The notes below the pieces were generated by a model. That model worked only from the letters and a program-made list of their open reading frames with translations. It had not been told where the DNA came from and made no database searches. A program made the position numbers and the translations under genes. Shown one piece after another: positions 43,699 to 52,038 of a DNA stretch of 64,000 nucleotides; the first letter of the stretch is position 1; each line of letters begins with the position of its first letter. This DNA comes from Burkholderia sp. Bp8992 (GTDB lineage Bacteria; Pseudomonadota; Gammaproteobacteria; Burkholderiales; Burkholderiaceae): assembly GCF_003853705.1 (NCBI RefSeq), contig NZ_QTQI01000005.1, positions 310,001 through 374,000 on the forward strand, read 5' to 3'.

Positions 43699-44919
43699 TC
43701 AGTTGATCAGTCGGTTGTCGACGAGCTCGATCCAGTGGCGCACGGGCGTGCGGCCTGCGCCGTTGAGGTGAGTCTGGCAGCCGATGTTGGCCGTGACAAT
43801 CAGGTCCGGCCGTGCGGCTTCGAGCGCGTCGAGCTTGTTGTCGCGCAGTTTCGTCGCGAGTTCGGGTTGCGTCAGCGAATAGGTGCCGGCCGAGCCGCAG
43901 CACAGGTGCCCGTCGGCGACATTCGTCAGGTCGAAGCCGAGCCGCGTCAGGATGCTTTCCACCGCGCCACCGAGCCGCTGCGCGTGCTGCAGCGTGCACG
44001 GGCAGTGCACCGCGACACGGCGCTGCGTCGCATCGGCCAGCGTGTCGAGCGGTTCGGCCGCGATCACTTCCGCGAGGTCGCGCGCGAGCGCGCTGACGCG
44101 CCGCGCCTTGTCCGCATAGACGGGGTCGGAGCGCAGCAGGTCGCCGTATTCCTTCACGAACGCGCCGCAGCCGCTCGCCGTCAGCACGATCGCTTCCGCG
44201 CCGGCCTCGATCGCCGGCCACCACGCATCGATGTTGCGGCGCGCGCGGGCAAGGCCCGCGTCCTGCGCGTTCAGGTGATATTCGGTCGCGCCGCAGCAGC
44301 CGGCTTCGCGTGCCGGCGTGATGCTGATGCCGAGCCGGTCGAGCACGCGCGCGGCCGCCGCGTTGGTGTTCGGCGACAGCGACGGCTGCACGCAGCCTTC
44401 GAGCATCAGCACGCGCCGCGCATGACGCACGGCCGGACGCGGCGCGGCCGCGGGGACGGCGGCCGGGATCTTGTCCTGCAGCGCGCCGGGCAGCAGCGGA
44501 CGTAGCGCGCGGCCGGCCTTCAGCAGCGCGGCGAACGTCGCCGGCCGCGGCACGGCGTGACGCAGGCCCGCGCGCAGCAGGCGTTCGCGCGCCGGCCGCC
44601 GCGCGCGCTTCTCGGCTTCCGCGCGGCCGATGTCGAGCAGCGTGTGATAGCGCACGCCGGACGGGCAGGTCGTCTCGCAATTGCGGCAGGTCAGGCAACG
44701 GTCGAGATGCTGCTGCGTGGTCTCGCCGCACGGCTCGCCTTCGAGCATTTGCTTGATCAGGTAGATGCGGCCGCGCGGCCCGTCGAGCTCGTTGCCGAGC
44801 ACTTGATAGGTCGGGCAGGTCGCATTGCAGAAGCCGCAGTGCACGCATGCGCGCAGGATCGCTTCCGCTTCGTCGGCCCGGTCGAGGGCCTTGCTGGCTT
44901 CGCTGAGATTGGTTTGCAT
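43699..44919 (-). CDS. glcF: glycolate oxidase iron-sulfur subunit GlcF
   Basis: A 406-residue iron-sulfur subunit. Two 4Fe-4S motifs, CVHCGFCNATCP (Cys25, 28, 31, 35) and CLTCRNCETTCP (Cys75, 78, 81, 85), are followed by two CCG repeats (GCCGATEYH and HLCCGSAGTYS) that bind the heterodisulfide-reductase-like cofactor. It accepts electrons from GlcD/GlcE and passes them to the membrane quinone pool. It is the last gene of glcDEF, 24 bp after glcE. The C-terminus ends in PVRHWIELVDNRL. Confidence 0.95.
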   Translation of the reverse strand: MQTNLSEASKALDRADEAEAILRACVHCGFCNATCPTYQVLGNELDGPRGRIYLIKQMLEGEPCGETTQQHLDRCLTCRNCETTCPSGVRYHTLLDIGRAEAEKRARRPARERLLRAGLRHAVPRPATFAALLKAGRALRPLLPGALQDKIPAAVPAAAPRPAVRHARRVLMLEGCVQPSLSPNTNAAAARVLDRLGISITPAREAGCCGATEYHLNAQDAGLARARRNIDAWWPAIEAGAEAIVLTASGCGAFVKEYGDLLRSDPVYADKARRVSALARDLAEVIAAEPLDTLADATQRRVAVHCPCTLQHAQRLGGAVESILTRLGFDLTNVADGHLCCGSAGTYSLTQPELATKLRDNKLDALEAARPDLIVTANIGCQTHLNGAGRTPVRHWIELVDNRLIN

Positions 44920-44943
44920 CGGTGGTTCGAAGTCGGGTTGGCG

Positions 44944-46032
44944 TCAGACGTCCGCGTACACGCGGCCGGGATTGAAGATCGCATGCGGATCGAGTTGCGC
45001 CTTCAGCTGCCGGTGCACGTGCAGCAGCGCAGGCGGCAGCGGCTGGAACGGCTCGGGCGTCGTGCCGGGCGTGAAGCAGGCTGCGTGGCCGCCCCACTGC
45101 GCGGCGAACCGCTGCACCTCGGCCGGGGCGGCGTCGCTTTTCAGCCAGCGCTGTGCGCCGCCCCAGTCGACGAGCTGCGCGCCGGCGAGTGCATCGAGCG
45201 GCGTGGCCGCGGGCACCGAGACGCGCCACAGCGGGCGCGGATCGTCGAAGAACGGCAGCGACAGGTCGCGCAGCCGCGCCCAGAAGCCATCGTCGCGATC
45301 GTCCATGCGTTCGCCGCCGATCGTGTCGCGCGCGGCCTTTACCGAGCCCTCGCCGCCTTCGAGCCGCACGCGCAGCACGCCGTCCGCGTGGCACGCGCCC
45401 GCGAGCGGCAGCCCCGCGCGACGCCATCCGGCGACGCGCTGCACGGCTTCGCTCGCCGTGAGCGGCAATGCGAGATCGCCGGTCGCGCGCGGCTTCGGCA
45501 GCACCTTCAGCGACACCTCCGTCACGACGCCGAGGCAGCCGAAACTGCCCGCGAGCAGTCGCGACACGTCGTAGCCCGCGACGTTCTTCATCACCTCGCC
45601 GCCGAAGCGCAGGTGTTTCGCATGGCCGGTGATCACGCGGCAGCCGAGCACGAAGTCGCGCACCGCGCCGGCCCACGGGCGGCGCGGGCCCGACAGCGCG
45701 GCCGCGAACATGCCGCCGACCGTGGCCGCGCCGCCGAACCTCGGCGGCTCGCACGGCAGCATCTGGCCGGCGGCGTCGAGCATCGCTTCGAGTTCGGCGA
45801 GCGGCGTGCCCGCGCGCGCGGTGATCACGAGTTCGGTCGGGTCGTATGCAACGATGCCGCGGTGCGTGCGCACGTCGAGCGTGCGGCCTTCGACCGCGCG
45901 GCCGACGAACGCCTTCGTGCCCGCGCCGCGAATGTGCAGCGGCTGGCGATCGTGGATCGCGGCGTCGACCTGCGCGACGAGCGCCGCGCTGTCGTCGATC
46001 GATTCGATTTCGATTGCGCGTTCGCGTCGCAT
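44944..46032 (-). CDS. glcE: glycolate oxidase FAD-binding subunit GlcE
   Basis: A 362-residue subunit with an FAD_binding_4 domain: PLHIRGAGTKAFVG, GIVAYDPTELVITARAGTPL and CEPPRFGGAATVGGMFA, then GEVMKNVAGYDVSRLLAGSFG. The C-terminus FNPGRVYADV is usual for GlcE. It pairs with GlcD in oxidising glycolate to glyoxylate. Its ATG overlaps the glcD stop by one base, so the two are translationally coupled. Confidence 0.95.
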   Translation of the reverse strand: MRRERAIEIESIDDSAALVAQVDAAIHDRQPLHIRGAGTKAFVGRAVEGRTLDVRTHRGIVAYDPTELVITARAGTPLAELEAMLDAAGQMLPCEPPRFGGAATVGGMFAAALSGPRRPWAGAVRDFVLGCRVITGHAKHLRFGGEVMKNVAGYDVSRLLAGSFGCLGVVTEVSLKVLPKPRATGDLALPLTASEAVQRVAGWRRAGLPLAGACHADGVLRVRLEGGEGSVKAARDTIGGERMDDRDDGFWARLRDLSLPFFDDPRPLWRVSVPAATPLDALAGAQLVDWGGAQRWLKSDAAPAEVQRFAAQWGGHAACFTPGTTPEPFQPLPPALLHVHRQLKAQLDPHAIFNPGRVYADV

Positions 46033-47531
46033 CAGAAGCGCTCCAGTTCGGGAAACGGCAGCTTGCCGTGATGGACGTGCATCGCGCCGAATTCGGCGCA
46101 GCGGTGCAGCGTCGGAATGTTCTTGCCGGGATTGAGCAGGCGTTGCGGATCGAACGCGGCCTTCACCGCGTGGAAGAACGTGATTTCGTCGGCGTTGAAC
46201 TGCACGCACATCTGGTTGATCTTCTCGCGCCCGACGCCGTGTTCGCCGGTGATGCTGCCGCCGACGGCGACGCACAGCTCGAGGATCTTGCCGCCGAGCG
46301 CCTCCGCGCGGTCGAGCTCGCCGGGCCGGTTCGCATCGAACAGGATCAGCGGATGCATGTTGCCGTCGCCCGCATGGAACACGTTCGCGACCGGCAGCGC
46401 GTATTCGGCGGACAGCGCCGCGATCCCTTCGAGCACGCGCGGCAGCTCGCGGCGCGGGATCGTGCCGTCCATGCAGTAGTAATCGGGCGACATGCGGCCG
46501 ACCGCCGGGAACGCGTTCTTGCGGCCGGCCCAGAAGCGCTGACGCTCCGCTTCGTCGCGTGCGACGCGGATCTCCGATGCGCCGGCGTCGCGCAGCAGCG
46601 CGGCGACGCGTTCGGCGTCTTCTTCGACATCGGTCGCCGCGCCGTCGAGTTCGCACAGCAGGATCGCCTGCGCGTCGACCGGGTAGCCCGCGTGGATGAA
46701 GTCCTCGGCCGCTCGGATCGCGAGGTTGTCCATCATCTCGAGTCCGCCGGGAATCACGCCCGCGCCGATGATTCGCGCAACCGCCCCGCCCGCTTCGGCG
46801 ACGTCGTCGAAGCTTGCCATCAGCACCTTCACGCTCGGCGGTTTCGGCAGCAGCTTCACGGTCACTTCGGTGACGATGCCGAGCATCCCTTCGGAGCCGG
46901 TGAACAGCGCGAGCAGGTCGAAGCCCGGTGCGTCGAGCGCATCGGCGCCGAGCGTGAGCGTGTCGCCGTCGATCGTCAGGATCTCGACCTTCAGGATGTT
47001 GTGCACCGTGAGCCCGTATTTCAGGCAGTGCACGCCGCCGGCGTTCTCGGCGACGTTGCCGCCGATCGAACAGGCGATCTGCGAAGACGGATCGGGCGCG
47101 TAGTAGAGGCCGTGCGGCGCGGCCGCCTGCGAGATCGCGAGGTTGCGCACACCGGGCTGTACGCGTGCGATGCCCGCATCGGGGTCGATGTCGAGAATCC
47201 GGTTGAACTTCGCCATCACGAGCAGGATGCCTTTTTCGAGCGGCATCGCGCCGCCCGACAGCCCCGTGCCGGCGCCGCGCGCGACGACCGGCACGCCGTG
47301 CGCGGCCGCGACACGCAGCACCGCGCGCACCTGGTCGACCGTGTCGGGCAGCACGACCGCGAGCGGTACCGTGCGGTACGCGGCGAGGCCGTCGCATTCG
47401 AACGGCTTGAGCGCCTCGCGTTCGTGCAGCACGTCGAGGCCGGGCGCCGCCGCGTCGAGCGCGGCGACGAGCGTGTCGCGGCCGACGGTCGCCAGCGGGC
47501 CGTCGATCCGTTCGTCGTAGATGAAACTCAT
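46032..47531 (-). CDS. glcD: glycolate oxidase subunit GlcD
   Basis: A 499-residue FAD-linked oxidase, the catalytic subunit of glycolate oxidase. The FAD site includes VVARGAGTGLSGGAMPLEKG and PGVRNLAISQAAAPHGLYYA, then SIGGNVAENAGGVHCLKYG; the C-terminal domain has FHAGDGNMHPLILFD with the metal-binding His residues and GSITGEHGVGREK. Length and order match the family exactly. It is the first gene of glcDEF, read divergently from glcC, with an operator-like site 98 bp upstream of its start. Confidence 0.96.
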   Translation of the reverse strand: MSFIYDERIDGPLATVGRDTLVAALDAAAPGLDVLHEREALKPFECDGLAAYRTVPLAVVLPDTVDQVRAVLRVAAAHGVPVVARGAGTGLSGGAMPLEKGILLVMAKFNRILDIDPDAGIARVQPGVRNLAISQAAAPHGLYYAPDPSSQIACSIGGNVAENAGGVHCLKYGLTVHNILKVEILTIDGDTLTLGADALDAPGFDLLALFTGSEGMLGIVTEVTVKLLPKPPSVKVLMASFDDVAEAGGAVARIIGAGVIPGGLEMMDNLAIRAAEDFIHAGYPVDAQAILLCELDGAATDVEEDAERVAALLRDAGASEIRVARDEAERQRFWAGRKNAFPAVGRMSPDYYCMDGTIPRRELPRVLEGIAALSAEYALPVANVFHAGDGNMHPLILFDANRPGELDRAEALGGKILELCVAVGGSITGEHGVGREKINQMCVQFNADEITFFHAVKAAFDPQRLLNPGKNIPTLHRCAEFGAMHVHHGKLPFPELERF

Positions 47532-47628
47532 TGGTCTGTCTCCACCATGCGGGTGGCCGCGCCATGCGCGACACGCCGGAAGGGGGATTCTTGGCGGGCG
47601 GCGCGAGCGTGTCCAGACGTCTTCCAGG

Positions 47629-47747
47629 TGGTCATACCAGTTTTTGATAGAGCCCTTGTACGGTGCTGGATCGAGATCGTGAAGTTCCAATATGAACAAG
47701 GCTTTGTGCGAAAATCACCGATATCCGTCCAAAGTGGTCATACCAGT
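47629..47747. promoter_or_regulatory. two identical GlcC-type operators in the glcD-glcC intergenic region
   Basis: TGGTCATACCAGT occurs at 47629-47641 and again at 47735-47747, 106 bp apart in the same orientation. Each contains the palindrome TGGT-N3-ACCA typical of the FadR/PdhR/LldR/GlcC group. The left copy is 98 bp from the glcD start, the right copy touches the glcC start codon. Such a pair suggests looping or dual control: autorepression of glcC and regulation of glcDEF. Confidence 0.8.
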
Positions 47748-48518
47748 ATGGGAATGCAGGATCGAGAAGGGCCGGCGCGGCGTGTGGCCGACGTCGTCGC
47801 CGAGCGGATCGAGCAACTGATCGTCGACGGCGTGCTGAAGGCCGGGCAGGCGCTGCCGTCCGAACGGCGGCTGACCGAGAAGCTCGGCGTGTCGCGCACG
47901 GCCGTGCGCGAAGGAATGAAGCTGCTGCACGCGCGCGGGATCATCGACACGACGCACGGCAAGGGCTCGTTCGTCGCGAGCCTGACCCCGCAACGCGAGA
48001 TCACGCCGATGATGCACCTGCTCGGCTCGCAGCCGCGCACGCTGTACGACCTGTTCGAGGTGCGCGGGATGCTCGAGGCCGAGGCCGCGCGGCTCGCCGC
48101 GTTGCGCGGCACGCCGGCCGATTTCATCCTGATCCGGCGCCGCTACGAGGAAATGACGGCAGCCGACGCGCAGGATCTCGATCCCGCCGCGCGCGCGAAG
48201 CTCGATCACGCGTTTCATCTCGCGATCTGCGAGGCGTCGCACAACCCCGTGCTCGTCAACACGCTGCAATCGCTGACCGACCTGCTGCTCAGTTCGGTGT
48301 TCGCGTCGGTGAACAACCTTTATCACCGCGAGCCGCTGAAGAAGCAGATCGATCGCCAGCATGCGCGGCTCTACAACGCGGTCACGGGGCGGTTGCCCGA
48401 TCAGGCGCGCAAGGCCGCGAGCGAACATATCCGCCAGTGCGTCGAGTATCTGCGCGAGATCGAGCAGGAGGAACAGCGGCTCGTGCGCTCGACGTTGCGG
48501 CTCGAAGGGTGGACTTGA
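47748..48518 (+). CDS. glcC: GntR family regulator GlcC (FCD subfamily)
   Basis: A 256-residue FadR-type regulator. The HTH covers about 15-80 (LPSERRLTEKLGVSRTAVRE then LLHARGIIDTTHGKGSFVAS), and the FCD domain 95-245, including RTLYDLFEVRGMLEAEAARLA. It senses glycolate or a related acid and controls the divergent glcDEF genes. ATG codons at 47748 and 47754 are both possible; the first is used here. The right-hand operator ends at the start codon, so the protein probably represses its own synthesis. Confidence 0.9.
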   Translation: MGMQDREGPARRVADVVAERIEQLIVDGVLKAGQALPSERRLTEKLGVSRTAVREGMKLLHARGIIDTTHGKGSFVASLTPQREITPMMHLLGSQPRTLYDLFEVRGMLEAEAARLAALRGTPADFILIRRRYEEMTAADAQDLDPAARAKLDHAFHLAICEASHNPVLVNTLQSLTDLLLSSVFASVNNLYHREPLKKQIDRQHARLYNAVTGRLPDQARKAASEHIRQCVEYLREIEQEEQRLVRSTLRLEGWT

Positions 48519-48521
48519 GCA

Positions 48522-48932
48522 GTGCAGGGGCGTTCGCTCGATGATGTGTGCATCAGGCGCGTGCTGCTGGCATCGCGCGTGGGCTCGCTCGGCACGGCCG
48601 TTACGCTGATCGCGATTGCGAGCCTGTTCGCGTTCATGGCGCCGCAGGCGTGCTGGTCGCTGCTGCAGGAAATCGTGCCGCGCGAACGCGTCGGCTCGGC
48701 GGGCGGGTTCGTTCACCTGCTTGCGAATCTCGCGGGCATCTTGTCGCCGAGCGTAACCGGCTGGCTCGTCCAGTATGGGGGCGGCTATTCGAGTGCATTC
48801 GTGCTCGCGGGCGCGTCGGCGCTCGCCGGTGCGGTAATCCTGACGTTCGCGGTGCGCGCGAGGGCCGTTTCGCAGATGCGTGGGCTGCCCGACGAAGTAC
48901 TCCGTTCAATTGGCAACGCCGGAGTGAGTTGA
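48522..48932 (+). pseudogene. C-terminal fragment of an MFS transporter
   Basis: 136 codons with clear MFS features only in the second half of the protein: ASLFAFMAPQACWSLLQEIV, PRERVGSAGGFVHLLANLAG, ILSPSVTGWLVQYGGGYSSA and a last hydrophobic helix SALAGAVILTFAVRA. These correspond to helices 10-12 of an anion:cation symporter-type carrier. The first ten helices are missing, and the fragment begins three bp after glcC. A glycolate or sugar-acid transporter gene was probably here and has been lost. Confidence 0.75.
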
Positions 48933-48972
48933 CGTCATCTCCCGGCGCGAGAATGAATTGGTGATCCAAGCT

Positions 48973-49953
48973 TTATGGCGTTGGAAAGAGGGCCGCTGCG
49001 TTTACGATAGTCTTCGGCATTCTGTCTTCCTCGATCGTATGGATTGAGACTTGCTGTCGCTCCTTGACAAGCTTCTCGAGAAATGCGTCCATTTCATTTA
49101 GGCTGTCGATCATCGGCGTGCCGGCGATAATGTGGTCACCTTGAGGATAATCCACGAACCATTTTGGGTAATCAGGACCTGGGAACTTGCGGAAATATGC
49201 AAGTGGGCCGTAGCCGGAGAACGGGCCTTCGATCTCGTCATACGTAACAAGCTGATCCTTGGCCCCATGAAAGAACATAATCGGGGCTGGTTTGTGCTTG
49301 AACGTGAGTGGTGTATTCGCCTTCAGCCAAAATGCGCCTGCCATCGAAATTACTCCGGCATATCTAAAGTTGGCCGGTAGATGCACTCTAGCCAGTTCGG
49401 TTTCGTTGGCAACATTGTATTCGGCAACCAGAGAATTCGTGGCACCGGAACTGCCGCCCATGAGGATAATTTGATCTTTGTCGATATTCCAATCGTCTGC
49501 ATGCTTGAGTACGAATGATGTGGCATCGAACAGATCCTCCACGCTCCACTGAATAGCACGAAGGTACATCTCCGTGCCGTTAGTAGGGGTTATCTCATTT
49601 CTTTCCTTGGCAATCTTGATGCCCAGTCGGTAATCCAATGCGATCACGTCATAGCCCAATGACGTGAAATGTTCAAGGCCGGCTGTAAAGCCCTCATCGT
49701 TGCGCGCCCCCCCTTCCCACCCGCCGCCATAGGAGAAGATTATGACCGCGCGCTTGCCAGTTATTTTGACAGAGCCATCTACGAGACGATCTAGGTGCAG
49801 TTTTTGGTCATCCTTGGTGGCATAAAGATAGGTTGTCCTCTGCACTGTGGAGTGCGAGGCGGCGATCTGTGCTTGCGTCGCGTTGGTTTGCCCGCGGGTG
49901 GACGCGGTTGCAAAGAGCGCGACGATGGCTGTGGTCCAAATAAGACGTTTCAT
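48973..49953 (-). CDS. secreted alpha/beta hydrolase (esterase/acetylesterase-like)
   Basis: A 326-residue hydrolase with a signal peptide at residues 1 to about 21 (MKRLIWTTAIVALFATAST), so probably periplasmic or exported. The oxyanion segment is YGGGWEGG at 75-82, the nucleophile Ser168 in MGGSSGATN, and a GDH motif lies near the C-terminus (QGDHIIAGTP). YGGGW recalls the HGGG of hormone-sensitive-lipase-like esterases. GC content is clearly lower than in glc genes nearby, which suggests transfer from another lineage. The substrate is unknown. Confidence 0.8.
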   Translation of the reverse strand: MKRLIWTTAIVALFATASTRGQTNATQAQIAASHSTVQRTTYLYATKDDQKLHLDRLVDGSVKITGKRAVIIFSYGGGWEGGARNDEGFTAGLEHFTSLGYDVIALDYRLGIKIAKERNEITPTNGTEMYLRAIQWSVEDLFDATSFVLKHADDWNIDKDQIILMGGSSGATNSLVAEYNVANETELARVHLPANFRYAGVISMAGAFWLKANTPLTFKHKPAPIMFFHGAKDQLVTYDEIEGPFSGYGPLAYFRKFPGPDYPKWFVDYPQGDHIIAGTPMIDSLNEMDAFLEKLVKERQQVSIHTIEEDRMPKTIVNAAALFPTP

Positions 49954-50259
49954 CCGTGTTCCTAGGCTAGGTTGGTGGTACGTTTCATGTTATCCCTCGC
50001 ACGTATATCGTCCGCTCGATGGTTCATGTCGCCTATTCAGGTCAAAGACTAGAACTCAGTAGACGTAGGAGGCGACCGCTCACGACGAAGCGGAAAGCTG
50101 TCGGATCTTCGGCGGATTACATGCCCCCTGTGATGGCGCGAACAGAGAATCCATAGGCATTCCGTGATAATCCGCTTTGGGGGCGCGACTATCATCTAGT
50201 AATCGCCGAGTCGCAGCAAATATGCGTACTCAGGATCTTGCATCTATTCCTCAAGATCA
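49954..50259. other. intergenic region upstream of the esterase gene
   Basis: About 300 bp with lower GC than the chromosome average, containing the esterase promoter and the 3' flank of the small antitoxin-like gene. No credible gene or hairpin was seen. Confidence 0.35.
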
Positions 50260-50607
50260 TTATGCCGATCCGAGGCATTTCGTGACTTTAGCTTCGTCCA
50301 GAGGATACTTGGCCACCGCCTCCAGCCCGCCTGCTTCTCGTTGGCTTTGAAATGTCTGCAGTAACTTCAGCACATAGTCACCATTGCCTGTTGCTACCAA
50401 TTCCAATGCAGTTTTGTGACTGAGGGCCGCTAACGGCGCTTGCGTAATCCACTTGAACACCGCATTGCGGTCAGGTTCAATCTCGTACGCGGAGGTTGCA
50501 ATTTGCCGGACAATGCCGTTCGCCATAGTGCCAGCCGCCCCGGTAGGTTCGACCGGGTCTGCGGCGGCGCTCTCGGCTGCTAGTTGCCGCATATCGTTAA
50601 GCACCAA
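50260..50607 (-). CDS. small protein, possible MbcA/ParS/Xre-type C-terminal domain
   Basis: A 110-115 residue protein. The centre reads FKWITQAPLAALSHKTALEL followed by VATGNGDYVLKLLQTF, similar in layout to the toxin-binding C-terminal domain of MbcA/ParS antitoxins ('W+..P.paL.g+tPlelL.tgdg..vl.LL'). No DNA-binding N-terminus and no RES-domain toxin are next to it, so a complete toxin-antitoxin pair is not present. The start is uncertain: TTG at 50607 or ATG at 50592. The lipoprotein gene lies immediately upstream on the same strand, so they may share a transcript. The likeness is weak. Confidence 0.45.
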   Translation of the reverse strand: MVLNDMRQLAAESAAADPVEPTGAAGTMANGIVRQIATSAYEIEPDRNAVFKWITQAPLAALSHKTALELVATGNGDYVLKLLQTFQSQREAGGLEAVAKYPLDEAKVTKCLGSA

Positions 50608-50612
50608 ATCGA

Positions 50613-50837
50613 TTAATAATGGCGGTCGCGACCAGAAGTGGCAACTCCTACAGTGGCACCGGCGGCCGCGCCTAGCGCGGCCCCCTGCGCCAGATCCCCT
50701 CCCGTCAGGGCGCTGATGGCCGCTCCACCGGCTGCGCCGATAAGCGCGCCCCTAGCACCCGAGCGAGCTGTGTGAGGATCAACCACGCACCCTGCAAGCA
50801 ATGTGGCTACAGTCATAGCGATGAGCGTTTTCTTCAT
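50613..50837 (-). CDS. small glycine-zipper lipoprotein
   Basis: A 74-residue lipoprotein. The lipobox LLAGC places the acylated Cys at residue 17 after a signal sequence MKKTLIAMTVA. Mature sequence has GARGALIGAAGGAAISALTG and QGAALGAAAGATVGVATSG, glycine-zipper repeats as in YMGG/OmpA-like or SlyB-related small proteins. It probably sits in the outer membrane or periplasm. The longer frame starting 36 nt upstream is less likely. It is divergent from the DUF2975 gene across a strong dyad. Confidence 0.75.
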   Translation of the reverse strand: MKKTLIAMTVATLLAGCVVDPHTARSGARGALIGAAGGAAISALTGGDLAQGAALGAAAGATVGVATSGRDRHY

Positions 50838-50878
50838 GTGTTCCTCAATGAGTTGAGTGGCACGGTCGGCCACTCGAG

Positions 50879-50916
50879 TTAATGATAAACGATAATATGA
50901 TATCGCTTATCATTAA
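50879..50916. promoter_or_regulatory. 38 bp A/T-rich dyad between lipoprotein and DUF2975 genes
   Basis: TTAATGATAA (50879-50888) and TTATCATTAA (50907-50916) are perfect inverted repeats. Inside them CGATA (50890-50894) and TATCG (50901-50905) pair as well, around ATATGA, leaving one mismatched pair. The GATAAT-like repeats recall a Fur box, but a site for the nearby Cro/CI-type HTH protein is equally possible. It lies in the divergent promoter region. Confidence 0.5.
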
Positions 50917-50996
50917 ATTTCAAGAGAAAATTGTGTGACAGATGGTTACGGGAAAGGGTTCCATGTGATGATTGCGTCTTTCAAGGAGGCGGGCAG

Positions 50997-51569
50997 GTGG
51001 AAGGCAAAATGAAAGGTCGGACGACAGAGAGGGGCGTCTGGTACCACTCAAATCTCAGGCAGATCACGTGGATGTTCAGCGCATGGGCGGCGTACTCGAT
51101 AACTTTTCAGCCTGTACAGGCAGCGCTCGGCCTTGCCAATTCGACATGGAAGATTGGCGGCGGCCCAGGGATCCCGTACCTCCACTTTCCTGCGTTGACG
51201 TTGGCAATCCTGATCGGCTCATGCCTGGCCAAACTGGCTGTCATCATCGTGGTTTATAAGGCACTGCGACTGATCTTCGGCAACGCTGGGCAGAACAACA
51301 AGTTGTTGTCGCTTCGGAACGCCAGTGCGCTCCGGCGAGTTGGGCGTTTATTGCTCATATTTTCGGCACTTGACCTACTGACCTTCCCTGTGGCGTACCT
51401 GTCTTTGGCACTACTGGATCCAAGAGTACAGTTCGAGGTCTCAGTCTTTTTGTTTTTAGCTCTCGTGATACCGCCTGACAAACTAGTACTTGCGGGCTTG
51501 GCACTTGGTAGCGCAGAGGTGTTGAAAAGAGGCGCAACCTTGGACGAAGAAGCCAACCTGACAATTTGA
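50997..51569 (+). CDS. DUF2975 family membrane protein
   Basis: A 190-residue inner-membrane protein with four hydrophobic segments: around ITWMFSAWAAYSITF, LTLAILIGSCLAKLAVIIVV, LLLIFSALDLLTFPVAYLSL and VSVFLFLALVIPPDKLVLAG. The block LRRVGRLLLIFSALDLLT and the conserved last part VLKRGATLDEEANLTI, leading straight into an HTH gene, identify the DUF2975 family. The GTG at 50997 follows AAGGAGG at 50983-50989; ATG 51009 is the alternative. DUF2975 proteins are encoded with a small HTH regulator in Bacillus (yoaS-yozG) and in many bacteria. Their function is unknown. Confidence 0.8.
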   Translation: MEGKMKGRTTERGVWYHSNLRQITWMFSAWAAYSITFQPVQAALGLANSTWKIGGGPGIPYLHFPALTLAILIGSCLAKLAVIIVVYKALRLIFGNAGQNNKLLSLRNASALRRVGRLLLIFSALDLLTFPVAYLSLALLDPRVQFEVSVFLFLALVIPPDKLVLAGLALGSAEVLKRGATLDEEANLTI

Positions 51570-51571
51570 AT

Positions 51572-51790
51572 ATGGCCATAATTGTCAACCTTGATGTCAT
51601 GCTGGCGCGACGTAAGATGAGCTTGACCGAGCTTTCTGAGATTGTCGAGATAAGCCTTCCGAACCTGTCCGTGCTTAAGACGGGCAAGGCTCGCGCAATC
51701 CGCTTTTCTACCATGGAAGCACTTTGCGAGGCCCTTTCTTGTCAGCCGGGGGATTTGCTCGAATACGTGGCAGACGGCAAACCCGATTGA
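51572..51790 (+). CDS. Cro/CI-type helix-turn-helix regulator (YozG-like)
   Basis: A 72-residue single-domain HTH protein. IVNLDVMLARRKMSLTELSE, ISLPNLSVLKTGKARAIRFS and MEALCEALSCQPGDLLEYV form the five helices of a Cro/CI domain of the YozG type. It starts two bp after the DUF2975 stop and so is co-translated. The pair is a conserved two-gene unit. It probably binds the dyad upstream of DUF2975 and regulates the pair. Confidence 0.88.
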   Translation: MAIIVNLDVMLARRKMSLTELSEIVEISLPNLSVLKTGKARAIRFSTMEALCEALSCQPGDLLEYVADGKPD

Positions 51791-51847
51791 GTGCCTAGCG
51801 TTTGGCTGTATTTGGCCCATCATCGACGTTTATCCAGTGGGATTCCG

Positions 51848-52038
51848 CGTTAGGTGAGCCGCCCGTGGAAATCACCACGCGAGCGCATGGCGAGCACTAC
51901 GAACTCGTGGTGCGAGACCACGGGCCCGGCGTATCCGAGCCCGATCTCGACCGCGTGCTGCATCCGTTTGTCCGGCTCGATCCCGCTCGCGGCGGCACCT
52001 CGCGCAGCGGCTTGGGCCTGGCCATCGTTCAGCATTGA
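51848..52038 (+). pseudogene. histidine-kinase HATPase fragment (EnvZ-like)
   Basis: About 63 codons from the ATP-binding domain of a sensor kinase: GEPPVEITTRAHGEHYELVV, the G1 box RDHGPGVSEPDLDRVLHPF and the G2 box SRSGLGLAIVQH. The dimerisation domain and N box are missing upstream, and the G3 part downstream is lost after HXX. The sequence just before (about 51800-51850) is no longer kinase-like. It is a dead fragment between the HTH gene and the GntR gene, which marks the end of a rearranged stretch. Confidence 0.72.

Noticed and set aside
44944-47574. 876-codon minus-strand frame spanning glcE and glcD
   Set aside because: Only its last 362 codons (glcE) are coding; the part across glcD is an out-of-frame GC-rich shadow, so it is not a GlcD-GlcE fusion.
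45846-48518. 890-codon plus-strand frame ending in GlcC
   Set aside because: The first 630 codons are antisense to glcD/glcE; the true glcC start is at 47748 where the HTH domain begins in register.
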